Source: an uncultured Oceanospirillaceae bacterium
GTDB taxonomy: Bacteria; Pseudomonadota; Gammaproteobacteria; Pseudomonadales; Balneatricaceae
Assembly (NCBI GenBank): GCA_937136055.1
Contig: CAKZOD010000021.1
Coordinates: 1 to 41,384, forward strand
DNA length: 41,384 nt
Direction of reading: 5' to 3'
Shown here: one piece after another, positions 16,543 to 26,103 of the stretch
Position numbering within the stretch: the stretch's first letter is position 1
How the letters are laid out: the number at the start of each line of letters is the position of its first letter
Notes under the pieces: generated by a model
Seen by the model: only the letters and a program-made list of their open reading frames with translations
What the model was told of the DNA's origin: nothing
Database searches by the model: none
Position numbers and translations under genes: made by a program

Positions 16543-17658
16543 ATGAAAAAACACTTAACTATCGCAGTTGCATCATTGCTCTCTACTGTATTATTTGCCG
16601 CAGAAGGTAATAAGCCTCAAGCGATTCCAGTCATGGTAGTGGAGGTTCAAAGTAGCAATCAATCACTCAGCCAAGATTTACCCGGTAGAGTTGCAGCCTA
16701 TCGCGTTGCACAAGTTAGAGCGCGTGTCACCGGAATCATCGAAAAGCGTGTTTTTGAAGAAGGTAGCCGCGTTGAAGCAGGTCAAGAACTGTTTAAAATT
16801 GAAGATAGAAGCTTAAGAGCAACCTATAGAGCTCGCAAAGCAGACGTCGCAAATGCAAATGCCGCTTACAGCCTATCCCGCCAAACACTCGCTCGTTATA
16901 AGAAGCTGCTTTCGCTAGGTGCTGTTAGCCGTCAAGAATATGATTCTAATAGCGCTCAAAACCAGCAATCAAGGGCTCAATTACAACAGGCAAAAGCTAA
17001 CTTAGAAATTGCTGCAATTGATTTAGAATACGCCACTGTTAAAGCTCCAATTGCAGGTCGTATTGATAGAGCACTAGTGACTGAAGGTGCTCTTACCTCC
17101 AAAGATTCTACTCAGTTAGCCACTATCGAGCAAATTGATAAAGTCTACATTGACTTCACACGCCCGAGCAATTCTAGCAATCAAGGTGCTAACGGCAGTA
17201 GCTTGAAAAACATCCAAGTTTCTTTTAGCGATGGTAGCCAATATCCGCATTTAGCACAGCTAGAGTTTTCTTCAATGAGTGTCGATCAAGCCACTGGGGC
17301 TATCGCTTTACGTGCCCTTGTTGAAAACCCAGATTCAGCATTATTACCAGGCATGTTCGTCAGAGTTAAAATGCCAATTGACAGCGCATCAAGCCGCTTA
17401 TTCGTTCCTCAAAAAGCGGTAAAAATCACACCTCAAGGCGCATCAGTACATATTGTTCGCGACAAAAAACTAACTCCTGTAGCCGTTGAATTAGGAGAGA
17501 TGAATGGCACACACTGGTTTATCAAATCAGGTTTAAAAGTGGGCGAGCGTGTAGTTGTCAGTGATACGAGTATCTTAGGCACTATTCCGAACGCACAGTT
17601 CATCGGTATGACAGGTGCTGAAATGCAAGCTGCGGGTGCGGCACAAAAACAGAAGTAA
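16543..17658 (+). CDS. RND efflux periplasmic adaptor (AcrA/MexA family)
   Basis: 371 residues from the ATG at 16543; an in-frame TTG at 16513 would spoil the signal peptide. Signal MKKHLTIAVASLLSTVLFAA has no lipobox cysteine, so the protein is probably soluble in the periplasm rather than a lipoprotein like AcrA. Barrel-sandwich halves (VRARVTGIIEKRVFEEGSRVEAGQ and TVKAPIAGRID) flank an alpha-helical hairpin (about 90-150) rich in Ala, Gln and Arg. The beta-barrel follows with LLPGMFVRVKMP. It bridges the pump encoded next to the outer-membrane channel. First gene of a three-gene operon; 134 bases separate it from the pump gene. Confidence 0.93.
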   Translation: MKKHLTIAVASLLSTVLFAAEGNKPQAIPVMVVEVQSSNQSLSQDLPGRVAAYRVAQVRARVTGIIEKRVFEEGSRVEAGQELFKIEDRSLRATYRARKADVANANAAYSLSRQTLARYKKLLSLGAVSRQEYDSNSAQNQQSRAQLQQAKANLEIAAIDLEYATVKAPIAGRIDRALVTEGALTSKDSTQLATIEQIDKVYIDFTRPSNSSNQGANGSSLKNIQVSFSDGSQYPHLAQLEFSSMSVDQATGAIALRALVENPDSALLPGMFVRVKMPIDSASSRLFVPQKAVKITPQGASVHIVRDKKLTPVAVELGEMNGTHWFIKSGLKVGERVVVSDTSILGTIPNAQFIGMTGAEMQAAGAAQKQK

Positions 17659-17792
17659 CTCTGCTCAACCCACTTACTGTAATACGTGATTTAGCAACGA
17701 TTGCAATCACGTGCTCATTCTAAAAGAGCCTTACGCTTTAACTAATGCATGAATGAGCATTGTTTTAACACATTATTTATCAAGAGGCTTAT

Positions 17793-20700
17793 ATGCCACA
17801 GTTTTTTATAGATCGCCCTAAGTTTGCATGGGTAGTTGCTATTATGATCTTGATTGCAGGCTATTTAGCACTGCAACAACTACCTATATCAGCCTACCCT
17901 AGTATCGCTCCCCCTCAGGTTAAGATAAATGCAACTTACCCTGGGGCATCTGCCAAAACCATTGAAGATACAGTGACAACCGTTATTGAAAGCGAAATGA
18001 ACGGTATTGAAGGACTTAAGTACATCTCTTCAGAGTCGAGCCGTGCGGGAACCGCTAGTATTAACTTAACTTTTGAAACGGGTACTGATATCAACATTGC
18101 CGGTGTTGAAGTACAAAACCGCTTGAAGCGAGTTGAAGCAAACCTCCCCTCTGCTGTGACCCAACAAGGTGTTAAAATCGATAAAACTCGTCCTGACTTT
18201 TTGATGATTGTGGCGCTTTATTCCCCAAAAGGAACTTATAACGCAACGGATTTAGCAGACTATATAGATGCCAACGTGCTCGGTGAAATTCGTAGAATCC
18301 CAGGTGTAGGGTCTGCAGATTTATTTGGTGCTAAATACGCAATGCGAATTTGGTTAAACCCTAAAAAACTCGCCTCTTTCAGTATTACACCTAGTGAAGT
18401 TGTCAACGCACTACGCTCGCAAAATGCACAGCTAGCGACAGGTGAGTTAGGGGGTTTACCTTCCCCTGCTAATCAGCAACTTAACGCAACAGTGATTGTA
18501 CCTTCACGCATTTCAACGGTAGAAGAGTTTGGCGATGTTATCTTGCGCTCATCAAGCCAAGGTGCTGTGGTTCGCTTACGCGATGTCGCTAAAGTTGAGC
18601 GCGGAGCACAAAATTACGGCACGCAAGTATTGCTAAACGGCCAATCCGCTGCCGCTTTTTCAACTAAACTATCAAACACCGGTAACGCGCTGGTAACCGC
18701 AGAGCAAATCAAGGCCAAAATGGATGAACTGCAAAACTTCTTCCCTGAAGATATGCTGTGGATGTCACCTTACGATACCTCCCTATTTGTTGATGTATCC
18801 ATTGAAGAAGTAAAAGAGACGCTGATCATTGCGATTATCTTAGTTACTTTGGTCATGTTTGTGTTCTTACAAAACTGGCGTACCACTATTATTCCTTTGA
18901 TCGTTGTCCCTATCTCCTTGATCGGCACGGCTATTGGCTTATACCTATTAGGTTTTTCACTCAACATGCTAACGCTCTTTGGCATGGTGCTCGCCATCGG
19001 GATAGTCGTTGATGATGCTATATTAGTGGTTGAAAACATTGAGCGCCTAATGGAGGAAGAAGGCCTAACCCCTTATCAAGCGACACGAAAATCAATGCAG
19101 CAAATAACGGGTGCCGTTATTGGTACCACAGCTGTGCTAATTGCTGTTTATGTTCCAATGGCCTTTATCAGCGGATCCGTAGGACAGATATACCAGCAGT
19201 TCTCAATGACAATTATTGTCTCTGTTGTCATTTCATCTTTCTTGGCATTGTCACTCACCCCTGCTATCGCCCAAGGACTATTAAAAGCAAAGAACAATAA
19301 CCCAGGCCCTGTTATCCGATTCTTCAGTGCTCCCGGTAGATTGTTTAACTACTTATTTGCAGGTTTAACAAACCAGTACATGGTGCTAGTTAAGTGGATG
19401 CTATCTGGTATTGGTATCATCATTTCTATGCTGCTTTTTATTGGCATCGCATTTTATGACTACCAAGTCTTTAATAGCTTACCTAAAGGGTTTGTTCCCT
19501 CTGAAGACCAAGGCTTTGTTGTATCCGGCTCATTGCTGCCCTCTGGCGCAACTCAAGCACGTACTCGTGAGCTAGCAGTCAAAACGGACGCTTGGTTAAG
19601 AGAGCAGCCTGAAGTCAAAGATATCATTACTGTTTTAGGGTTTGGCTTTTTAGGCTCAGGGCAAAATACCTCGCTTACCTTTGCCAACTTACACCCTTGG
19701 ACAGAGAGAACAGCAAAAGGCCTCAGGGACGCAGACACCCTTGCAGCAGACGCATCCAAAGCGTTCCAACAGTTTATTGGCGACGGTATTGTGTTTGCAT
19801 TCAACATGCCGCCTATTCCAGGTTTAGGTAACGACAATGGTTTTGATTTCAGATTGCAGGATCGCAGTGGTAACAGCGACTCCTCACTTCTGATGAAAGC
19901 GACCTATCAGCTTATGGGAATGGCAGCGCAAGCCCCTGACAAAGTAGTGGGGTTAAGACCTAATACTCTACCGCCAGCGCCGCAGTTAAAACTATCTATT
20001 GACCGCATTAAAGCGCGCTCATTAGACATTGATTTCGATGCTTTAAACTCCACACTGCAAGTTGCTCTTGGTTCTGCCTACGTCAACGACTATATAACCG
20101 CTGGAAAAACCCACCAAGTTTGGGTACAAGCTGATCCCGAAACACGTGCCAGTGAAGGCGGTATCATGAGCTTACAAGTGCGCAATACTCAAGGTGGGCT
20201 AGTCGATCTCGCTGAAATTGCCACTGCAACGTGGGTACAAGGCCCTGCTAAGCTAACACGCTATAATGGTGTTCCATCAATGCCAATAAGCGGTAGCGCA
20301 GCACCCGGTGCCAGTAGTGGTGATGCCCTCGCTGCCATGGAAAGTTTCGCAGCCCAATTACCAAAAGGTATTGGTTATGAATGGTCGGGGCAATCTCTTG
20401 AGGAAAAAATCTCAGCAGGCCAAACAGCCTTTGTCTTTGGTTTATCTATCCTCATTGTATTTCTAGTATTAGTCGCACTATACGAAAGTTGGGCAGTGCC
20501 TATCTCTGTTATGTTGGTAGTACCGTTAGGGGTGCTAGGTTGCGTACTTGCTGTAAGCCTGCAAAAGATGACTAACGATGTGTACTTCACAGTTGGCTTA
20601 ATCACTATCATCGGCTTATCGACTAAAAATGCGATCGTTATCGTCGAGTTTGCCAGAGACTTACAACACCAAGGTGAAAATGCTTACGATGCTGTTGTCA

Positions 20701-20978
20701 AAGCCTGTAAATTGCGTTTCAGACCTATCTTAATGACATCATTCGCTTTCGTATTAGGGGTTATCCCTCTGGTACTAGCTACAGGTGCAGGCTCTGCAAG
20801 TCGTCGCGCTATCGGTACTGGCGTACTCGGTGGCATGCTGTCTGCTACTGTATTAGCAGTACTTTTTGTGCCAGTATTTTACTTACTCGTAAGAAAACTA
20901 TTTCCAGCAAAGCCTTCACGCGAAGAGCGTGAACAGGCAGCTAAAGCACTCGCTACTGCCGATTCGGAGAACTCATAA
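17793..20978 (+). CDS. RND efflux pump, inner-membrane subunit (AcrB/MexB, HAE1 family)
   Basis: 1061 residues, normal for HAE1 proton-driven multidrug pumps. N-terminus MPQFFIDRPKFAWVVAI is the classical first membrane helix, followed by PISAYPSIAPPQV. The proton relay pair is present in GIVVDDAILVVENIERLMEEEG (TM4, around residue 407), and the essential lysine is in STKNAIVIVEFARDL (TM10). Twelve hydrophobic segments occur in the usual 1+5 / 1+5 grouping, with two large periplasmic loops. Its stop overlaps the start of the channel gene by one base (TAATG), so they are coupled. Drug range cannot be read from sequence. Confidence 0.96.
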   Translation: MPQFFIDRPKFAWVVAIMILIAGYLALQQLPISAYPSIAPPQVKINATYPGASAKTIEDTVTTVIESEMNGIEGLKYISSESSRAGTASINLTFETGTDINIAGVEVQNRLKRVEANLPSAVTQQGVKIDKTRPDFLMIVALYSPKGTYNATDLADYIDANVLGEIRRIPGVGSADLFGAKYAMRIWLNPKKLASFSITPSEVVNALRSQNAQLATGELGGLPSPANQQLNATVIVPSRISTVEEFGDVILRSSSQGAVVRLRDVAKVERGAQNYGTQVLLNGQSAAAFSTKLSNTGNALVTAEQIKAKMDELQNFFPEDMLWMSPYDTSLFVDVSIEEVKETLIIAIILVTLVMFVFLQNWRTTIIPLIVVPISLIGTAIGLYLLGFSLNMLTLFGMVLAIGIVVDDAILVVENIERLMEEEGLTPYQATRKSMQQITGAVIGTTAVLIAVYVPMAFISGSVGQIYQQFSMTIIVSVVISSFLALSLTPAIAQGLLKAKNNNPGPVIRFFSAPGRLFNYLFAGLTNQYMVLVKWMLSGIGIIISMLLFIGIAFYDYQVFNSLPKGFVPSEDQGFVVSGSLLPSGATQARTRELAVKTDAWLREQPEVKDIITVLGFGFLGSGQNTSLTFANLHPWTERTAKGLRDADTLAADASKAFQQFIGDGIVFAFNMPPIPGLGNDNGFDFRLQDRSGNSDSSLLMKATYQLMGMAAQAPDKVVGLRPNTLPPAPQLKLSIDRIKARSLDIDFDALNSTLQVALGSAYVNDYITAGKTHQVWVQADPETRASEGGIMSLQVRNTQGGLVDLAEIATATWVQGPAKLTRYNGVPSMPISGSAAPGASSGDALAAMESFAAQLPKGIGYEWSGQSLEEKISAGQTAFVFGLSILIVFLVLVALYESWAVPISVMLVVPLGVLGCVLAVSLQKMTNDVYFTVGLITIIGLSTKNAIVIVEFARDLQHQGENAYDAVVKACKLRFRPILMTSFAFVLGVIPLVLATGAGSASRRAIGTGVLGGMLSATVLAVLFVPVFYLLVRKLFPAKPSREEREQAAKALATADSENS

Positions 20979-22564
20979 TGCCTTTTATTCGTACTAGCTT
21001 TGCATTAGCAACCATTATGACCCTTTCAGGGTGCGCTAGTTATTTACCTAATTACCAGCAACCTGCTTTACCGGTTGAAGCCGTCATTGACGGAACAGCC
21101 GATGGATCTCTTTCAAGCAATCTCTCAGAAGCACAGGCACAAACGGTTTCCTTAAAAGCGTGGCAAGAATTCTTCCCTGATCAACAGCTACAAGTGTTGA
21201 TCAAGCAAGCGCTACTGCATAATAGTGATTTACATATCGCTATGGCAAACGTGGCTGAAGCGGAGGGTATGTTTCAAATCCAGCGCAGCGAGCAGTTACC
21301 CACTATCAGCACAAATGGTAGTGCGAATATTTCTGGTAACTCCAAGAACCTCACGGGTAATACTAATATCAGTAGAAATTACAGTGCGAATGTTGGCTGG
21401 GCATCTTATGAAATTGATTTCTGGGGGAGAGTACGCAGTTTAAAAGCTTCAGCCTTGGCGAGCTATTTTGTAACACTCGCTGCTCAACGCTCGAGTAAAC
21501 TAACAGTGATTGCCAGTACCGCTACAAGCTATCTAAACTGGCTCACTGCCAAACAAAAGCTCAATTTAGCTGAAAGAACCCTAAAAACCCGTGTAGATTC
21601 ATATGAGTTGATAAAGCTAAAAGAGTCCATTGGCGTTGCATCTAATCTCGATCTTGCACAAGCAGAAGTTGCCCTTGCAAGTGTTGAAGCTCAGCGTGCT
21701 CAGCTTATTCGATCAGTTATTCAAGCGCAGGCATCCCTTGCACTCCTAGTGGGTAAGCCTATTTCTCAAGTGCTGGCAAAAAGCAACTTAGAGGCGCCTC
21801 TTTTAGTCGAGTTCACAACCCCTAATAAGTTAAGCGCACAGCTGATACTCGCCAGACCAGACGTTATTAGCGCTGAAGAGACACTTAGAGCTGCTAATGC
21901 AAATATCGGTGCGGCAAGAGCAGCATTTTTACCGCGAATTGCTTTAACTGCTAATGCAGGCTTTGCAAGTAATAGCTTATCAAAGTTATTCACATCAGAT
22001 GCCAGCACATGGTCAGTTGGACCTGCTGTCTCCTTTCCTATTTTCGGCGGCAACAATAAGGCGAATTTAAAAGTTGCCAAAGCACGTAACGACAAAGCCT
22101 TAGCTCAGTACCAAAAAACGATTAAGAGTGCGTTTTCTGAAATTTATATTGAACTCAAAAACCGCCCTTCAAGAGACATCGAAATCGCTGCAAATAAGCG
22201 CTTAGTTAAAGCACAAACAACCCGTTTGACCTTAGCGCAAGAGCGCTACAACGCAGGTTTATCAAGCTATATTGAAGTGCTGGATTCACAACAAAACTTA
22301 TTTAACGCACAACAATCGCTGCTAGATTCACAAAGCGCCAAAGCACAATCTACAATTGTGCTCTACCGCTCTCTCGGTGGAGGTGATGGCCTAACTAATA
22401 GTTTTCGCCAACGCTCTGCTGCTTTGAAACGTAATACTAAAATTAAGAAACCTAATGCAGTAACGCAATCTATTACTAACAAAACAAAAGACGTTAAAGC
22501 TGATGCTGTTAGCTTGAAAAACAAAGAACTGGCTGAAAAGCCAACGACAGAAAGCACTGATTAA
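20978..22564 (+). CDS. RND efflux outer-membrane channel lipoprotein (OprM/NodT family)
   Basis: 528 residues. Lipoprotein signal with lipobox LSGC (Cys19). Two outer-membrane efflux repeats follow, with YEIDFWGRVRSLKASA and, in the second half, ARPDVISAEETLRAANANIGAARAAFLPRIALTANAGFAS, AVSFPIFGGN and RYNAGLSSYIEVLDSQQNLFNAQ. The TolC-like trimer would form the exit duct for the adaptor and pump upstream. Odd feature: after the normal family end (LYRSLGGG, about residue 468) there is a tail of roughly 60 residues, rich in Lys, Asn, Thr and Ala and without hydrophobic segments, which would project into the periplasm. The gene ends before a good terminator. Confidence 0.93.
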   Translation: MPFIRTSFALATIMTLSGCASYLPNYQQPALPVEAVIDGTADGSLSSNLSEAQAQTVSLKAWQEFFPDQQLQVLIKQALLHNSDLHIAMANVAEAEGMFQIQRSEQLPTISTNGSANISGNSKNLTGNTNISRNYSANVGWASYEIDFWGRVRSLKASALASYFVTLAAQRSSKLTVIASTATSYLNWLTAKQKLNLAERTLKTRVDSYELIKLKESIGVASNLDLAQAEVALASVEAQRAQLIRSVIQAQASLALLVGKPISQVLAKSNLEAPLLVEFTTPNKLSAQLILARPDVISAEETLRAANANIGAARAAFLPRIALTANAGFASNSLSKLFTSDASTWSVGPAVSFPIFGGNNKANLKVAKARNDKALAQYQKTIKSAFSEIYIELKNRPSRDIEIAANKRLVKAQTTRLTLAQERYNAGLSSYIEVLDSQQNLFNAQQSLLDSQSAKAQSTIVLYRSLGGGDGLTNSFRQRSAALKRNTKIKKPNAVTQSITNKTKDVKADAVSLKNKELAEKPTTESTD

Positions 22565-22582
22565 CAAAGTTCAATACATACA

Positions 22583-22610
22583 AAAATGCCAGCATCACGC
22601 TGGCATTTTT
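22583..22610 (+). terminator. Rho-independent terminator of the RND operon
   Basis: AAAATGCCAGC pairs with GCTGGCATTTT around a 5-base loop, and T-rich bases follow. It is 18 bases after the channel-gene stop and is symmetric enough to stop the convergent minus-strand gene as well. Confidence 0.88.
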
Positions 22611-22639
22611 ATTTCTGTTATTTTCTCGCTCAGTGTCTT

Positions 22640-22660
22640 CCTAAATCCTAAATCCTAAAT
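22640..22660. repeat. Three tandem copies of CCTAAAT
   Basis: Exact 7-base unit repeated three times between the efflux operon and the class V enzyme gene. Probably simple slippage; no function suggested. Confidence 0.6.
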
Positions 22661-22673
22661 CAGATTTAAATGC

Positions 22674-24311
22674 TTATTCAGCAACCGCAAACCAACGTAG
22701 CTTTTCTGCATCACAGCTCAATTTAAGAGGCTCTGCTTTAGTATCTTCTTGTGCCGATGAAAGAATATACTCCGCCTGCACTAAATACTGCTCTAGCATT
22801 TGCTCATGCTCTACTTGTGGGGCTTCAAAGGCATTAGTTTCATTGCACTGTAATAAATCATCCAATGATAATGTTGCTGGCTCAAAGTCAGAAGCGTACT
22901 CCCAAGTTCCTAATTTTTGATTAAATTGATAGCTAGCCAGTAAACGTCCCCCTTGTTCGGCAATCATTGTTAAAGCCGCTAAGATATATTCAAAGGTCGC
23001 CTCATCAATAAAGTAATTGAAATTTAAGCGAGTCCAGCCTGGTCTAAGTACCATATAGCCATTATGTAACTGCCCCTCAATAGCCGAGCTTTTTGTGGGT
23101 GACAAATCGAGTAGCTCGTGCCCATAAGGACCCGCACATGAACAACCTCCACGCGCTTGAATACCAAACAAATCATTTAGCAGTGCAACAACAAAGCCAT
23201 AATGTAAAACAGAATCTTTATGCCTAATATTAAATGATAATATGGATAAGCGCTTGGCATCTTTGCTACCGAGAATTTCAAAGTTCTCAAGTTTTGACAG
23301 CCGCTCAATAGCTCGCTCAATAAAACCCTGCTCCAATGCTTCTATTTTCTCTGTCCCTACCTGCTGTTGTATTTTAAATACTAAACCGGCACGTATTGAT
23401 TCAACAATACTAGGCGTTCCACCTTCTTCACGACGCTCAACATTATCTATAAAGGTATGGCTATCTGGTGTCACATACATAACTGTACCGCCCCCTGGCA
23501 CTGCGGGTACTTTATTCTTTAAATGATCAGCATTAACCACTAACAAGCCTGGCGTGCCTGGCCCACCTATGAACTTATGGGTTGATATGAAGACTGCATC
23601 AAGCTGGTCACCTTGCATATCAATACCAACATAAGGTGCTGCTGCAGCATAATCCCAACAAGACATTGCATTATATTTATTCAACAACGCAGACACTTTA
23701 GCAACATCTGTTTTTAAACCTGTCACGTTAGAAGCCGCTGAAAAACTGCCAATAAGTTTGGGTCTATCTTGATACTGCTGCAATTGTCTTTCTAAATACG
23801 TTAAGTCAATCTGCCCGTTATCATCTAACGGGACAGTTACCAAAGTAGCTATACTCTCTCGCCACGGCAACTCATTTGAGTGATGCTCATAGGGGCCGAT
23901 AAATACTACCGGTTTATCTGCGTCTTTAATTTGCGATTCAAACTGATACTCACTATTTAGCTCCGCAGGCAAACGCAAATTAAGCATATCTATTAGCTTA
24001 TTTATTGCAGCTGTCGCGCCAGAGCCTGCAAAGATCACCTTGTGTTTGTCAGTTGTGTTTAGTGCACTATGAATCGCTTCTCTTGCCTGCTCACGATACT
24101 GAGTGCTTTGCTTACCCGTAAACGATGTTTCGGAGTGAGTGTTGGCATAAAAAGGTAAAACCTGCTGATTGATTGCACGCTCAACAAAACTCAATGAACG
24201 ACCAGAAGCAGTGTAATCTGCATATATCATCGGCTTTTGACCAAAAGCTGTTTCAAATAATTGACGCTCGCCAATCACATTCTCACGTATTTGCTCTATT
24301 GAGATACCCAT
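22674..24311 (-). CDS. Class V aminotransferase / cysteine desulfurase-like PLP enzyme
   Basis: 545 residues, longer than NifS or SufS (about 400). PLP Lys246 is in AVFISTHKFIGGPGTPG. The motifs YADYTASGRSL, FAGSGATAAINKL, CWDYAAAAPYVGID and NVERREEGGTPSIVESIRAGL are typical of a large NifS-like subgroup. A cysteine pair in RGGCSCAGPYGHEL (390, 392) sits where desulfurases carry the catalytic Cys, so sulfur chemistry is possible but unproven. A C-terminal extension (about 440-545) has no recognised domain and is acidic. Ribosome site AGGAG is seven bases from the ATG. Divergent from a Lrp/AsnC regulator with a palindrome between. Confidence 0.8.
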   Translation of the reverse strand: MGISIEQIRENVIGERQLFETAFGQKPMIYADYTASGRSLSFVERAINQQVLPFYANTHSETSFTGKQSTQYREQAREAIHSALNTTDKHKVIFAGSGATAAINKLIDMLNLRLPAELNSEYQFESQIKDADKPVVFIGPYEHHSNELPWRESIATLVTVPLDDNGQIDLTYLERQLQQYQDRPKLIGSFSAASNVTGLKTDVAKVSALLNKYNAMSCWDYAAAAPYVGIDMQGDQLDAVFISTHKFIGGPGTPGLLVVNADHLKNKVPAVPGGGTVMYVTPDSHTFIDNVERREEGGTPSIVESIRAGLVFKIQQQVGTEKIEALEQGFIERAIERLSKLENFEILGSKDAKRLSILSFNIRHKDSVLHYGFVVALLNDLFGIQARGGCSCAGPYGHELLDLSPTKSSAIEGQLHNGYMVLRPGWTRLNFNYFIDEATFEYILAALTMIAEQGGRLLASYQFNQKLGTWEYASDFEPATLSLDDLLQCNETNAFEAPQVEHEQMLEQYLVQAEYILSSAQEDTKAEPLKLSCDAEKLRWFAVAE

Positions 24312-24368
24312 TACCTACTCCTAAAAATTTATTCTTCATTTAAAGCTAGTATATCTGGCAATGATTGG

Positions 24369-24385
24369 AACATTATTTTAATGTT
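24369..24385. promoter_or_regulatory. Candidate operator for the Lrp/AsnC regulator
   Basis: AACATTA-TTT-TAATGTT is a perfect 7+7 dyad with a three-base centre. It lies 58 bases before the class V enzyme start and 92 before the regulator start. Its size and symmetry suit a Lrp/AsnC dimer. The assignment rests on position and symmetry only. Confidence 0.55.
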
Positions 24386-24476
24386 GAACTTGATTTTCAC
24401 AAATAACAGAACGATCAGTGCATTTAATATCAAAATAAGAAACACTCAACCGATTAATTAAAAATTAGACAAACGA

Positions 24477-24941
24477 ATGACCACTATGGATAAAACAGAT
24501 CTCGCTATACTCGACTCTATGCAGCACGATGACACCTTGTCAGTTGCGCAAGTTGCCGACAAAGTTTCCATTTCAAAAACAGCCTGCTGGAGACGCATTC
24601 AAAAACTAGTTGCAAACAATGTGATTAATAGCCGTGTGGCACTTTTAACGCCAAGTGCGCTTAACTTATCACTGACAGTTTTCATCTCTGTGCGCACTAA
24701 TAAGCATAATGACGAGTGGGTAAGCCAGTTTCGTGAAGTGATAAAAGGCTTACCACAAATTCTTGAGGTTTATCGAATGAGTGGAGATTTAGATTACTTG
24801 CTCAAAGCAGTCGTCACTGATATGCCTGATTACGACAAGCTCTATCGCCAATTGATAAAAGCTGATATTTTTGATGTCAGCTCTAGCTTTGTAATGGAAG
24901 AGTTAAAGTACCAAACGCAACTTCCTCTTGATCATATTTAA
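24477..24941 (+). CDS. Lrp/AsnC family transcriptional regulator
   Basis: 154 residues. N-terminal winged helix-turn-helix (about 7-60: LDSMQHDDTLSVAQVADKVSISKTACWRRIQKL) and C-terminal RAM domain (about 70-150) with LEVYRMSGDLDYLLKAVVTDMPDYDKLYRQL, the amino-acid-sensing fold. Members form dimers to octamers and respond to an amino acid. The divergent neighbour is a PLP enzyme, which would fit control by its substrate or product. Two starts are possible (24477 or 24486); neither has a clear ribosome site. Target and ligand are inferred from position. Confidence 0.92.
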   Translation: MTTMDKTDLAILDSMQHDDTLSVAQVADKVSISKTACWRRIQKLVANNVINSRVALLTPSALNLSLTVFISVRTNKHNDEWVSQFREVIKGLPQILEVYRMSGDLDYLLKAVVTDMPDYDKLYRQLIKADIFDVSSSFVMEELKYQTQLPLDHI

Positions 24942-25137
24942 TGGAAAACTTGAATTTTTTGCATTTTCAGCTATTAATTAAAGTAGCTATAAATATATCT
25001 AAAGTTATCACTCACTGAGCTTGGTAATATAAGTATTATTGCCGTATAAAGGCCTCTCTACAGTTTAATAGTCTCATACCTCAGCTTATTGCTAAGTAAA
25101 AGATACGTAGTATTACTGATTTCATTGAAAGGATTTT

Positions 25138-26103
25138 ATGAATACTTTTTTATTTTCCAGCTCAGGAACTCGATCATCAATATTGATCACTATTCTTTCT
25201 GTTTTCCTTTCAAGTTTTGCCTTGGCGTCCTCGCTAACCGAGCCTGTTCCTACCAAATTACAAACCATTGAAACCCTGTTAACAGCTAACTCTACTGAGA
25301 TTGGCTTAGAACCCACTGCGATAAAAAAATCACACACTTACTCAGCAGATAAAAAAATTACTTTAGTGACAGATCACTGGCAGCCATTTTATGGACCAGA
25401 CCTTGATCAAGGCGGCTATATCATTGAAATATGTAAAGCAGCATTTGCCGCAACAGGTTATGAGTTAACGGTTAAGTTTATGCCTTGGAAAAGAGCCACT
25501 AAAGCTGTGAGTAGAGGAATATATGACGGTTTACTGGGTGCGTATTACACCGCTGAGCGCGCTAAGTACCTGTATTACTCTCAAGCATTAGCCAAAGAAA
25601 AAACCTCACTCATTGCCCTTAAATCACGTAATTTAAGCTACAAGAGTAACGCTGACTTAAGTGGCTATACTATCGGTGTAATGCGGGCTGCGGTTAACGA
25701 TACTAATTTAGATAATAATGTTCGATTGTCTTTTTCATATGCAAATGATGCTTCACATAACCTGCAAAAACTCATGGCGGGGCGAATTGATTACATGATT
25801 ACGGGTGAGGCGCACTTATCGTATTTAGTTAAACACAATCAAAGTGCAAATAAAAAAGTTGAAATGTCAGCTCTACAAGTTTTTAAGCCAGCAATTAAAG
25901 TAAATCCGATTTACATCACTGTGCGTAAGGCGCGTAATAACTCTGCAGGTTTAGTTGCCGCTTTTAACAAAGGGATTGATATCATTAAAAAGAATGGTGA
26001 ATATGCGCAAATTAAACACAAACACCTTTCATCTTTGAACATGCCAAATAACGCTTTGCCACTATTGGATTTTTTTCAGAGGATAGATATCGTAGCGCGA
26101 TGA
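25138..26103 (+). CDS. Periplasmic solute-binding protein, family 3 type
   Basis: 321 residues. Signal peptide with hydrophobic stretch about 14-30 ending in SFALAS. After a linker of about 45 residues comes one PBP type II domain: [75 protein letters not shown], then [10 protein letters not shown] and [20 protein letters not shown]. No permease or ATPase gene is adjacent, so it may serve a distant transporter or act as a sensor. Ribosome site GAAAGGA precedes the ATG by six bases. Its last 42 bases overlap the 3' end of rsmJ on the other strand. Confidence 0.85.
   Translation: MNTFLFSSSGTRSSILITILSVFLSSFALASSLTEPVPTKLQTIETLLTANSTEIGLEPTAIKKSHTYSADKKITLVTDHWQPFYGPDLDQGGYIIEICKAAFAATGYELTVKFMPWKRATKAVSRGIYDGLLGAYYTAERAKYLYYSQALAKEKTSLIALKSRNLSYKSNADLSGYTIGVMRAAVNDTNLDNNVRLSFSYANDASHNLQKLMAGRIDYMITGEAHLSYLVKHNQSANKKVEMSALQVFKPAIKVNPIYITVRKARNNSAGLVAAFNKGIDIIKKNGEYAQIKHKHLSSLNMPNNALPLLDFFQRIDIVAR

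Noticed and set aside
22640..22660. CRISPR-like or functional tandem repeat
   Set aside because: Only three 7-base units with no spacers; best explained by slippage.
23242..23526. 94-codon frame antisense to the class V enzyme
   Set aside because: Wholly inside a strong coding gene and with shadow-like composition.
25138..26103. Part of an ABC transporter operon
   Set aside because: No permease or ATPase gene lies within several kilobases on either side, so only the binding protein is called.
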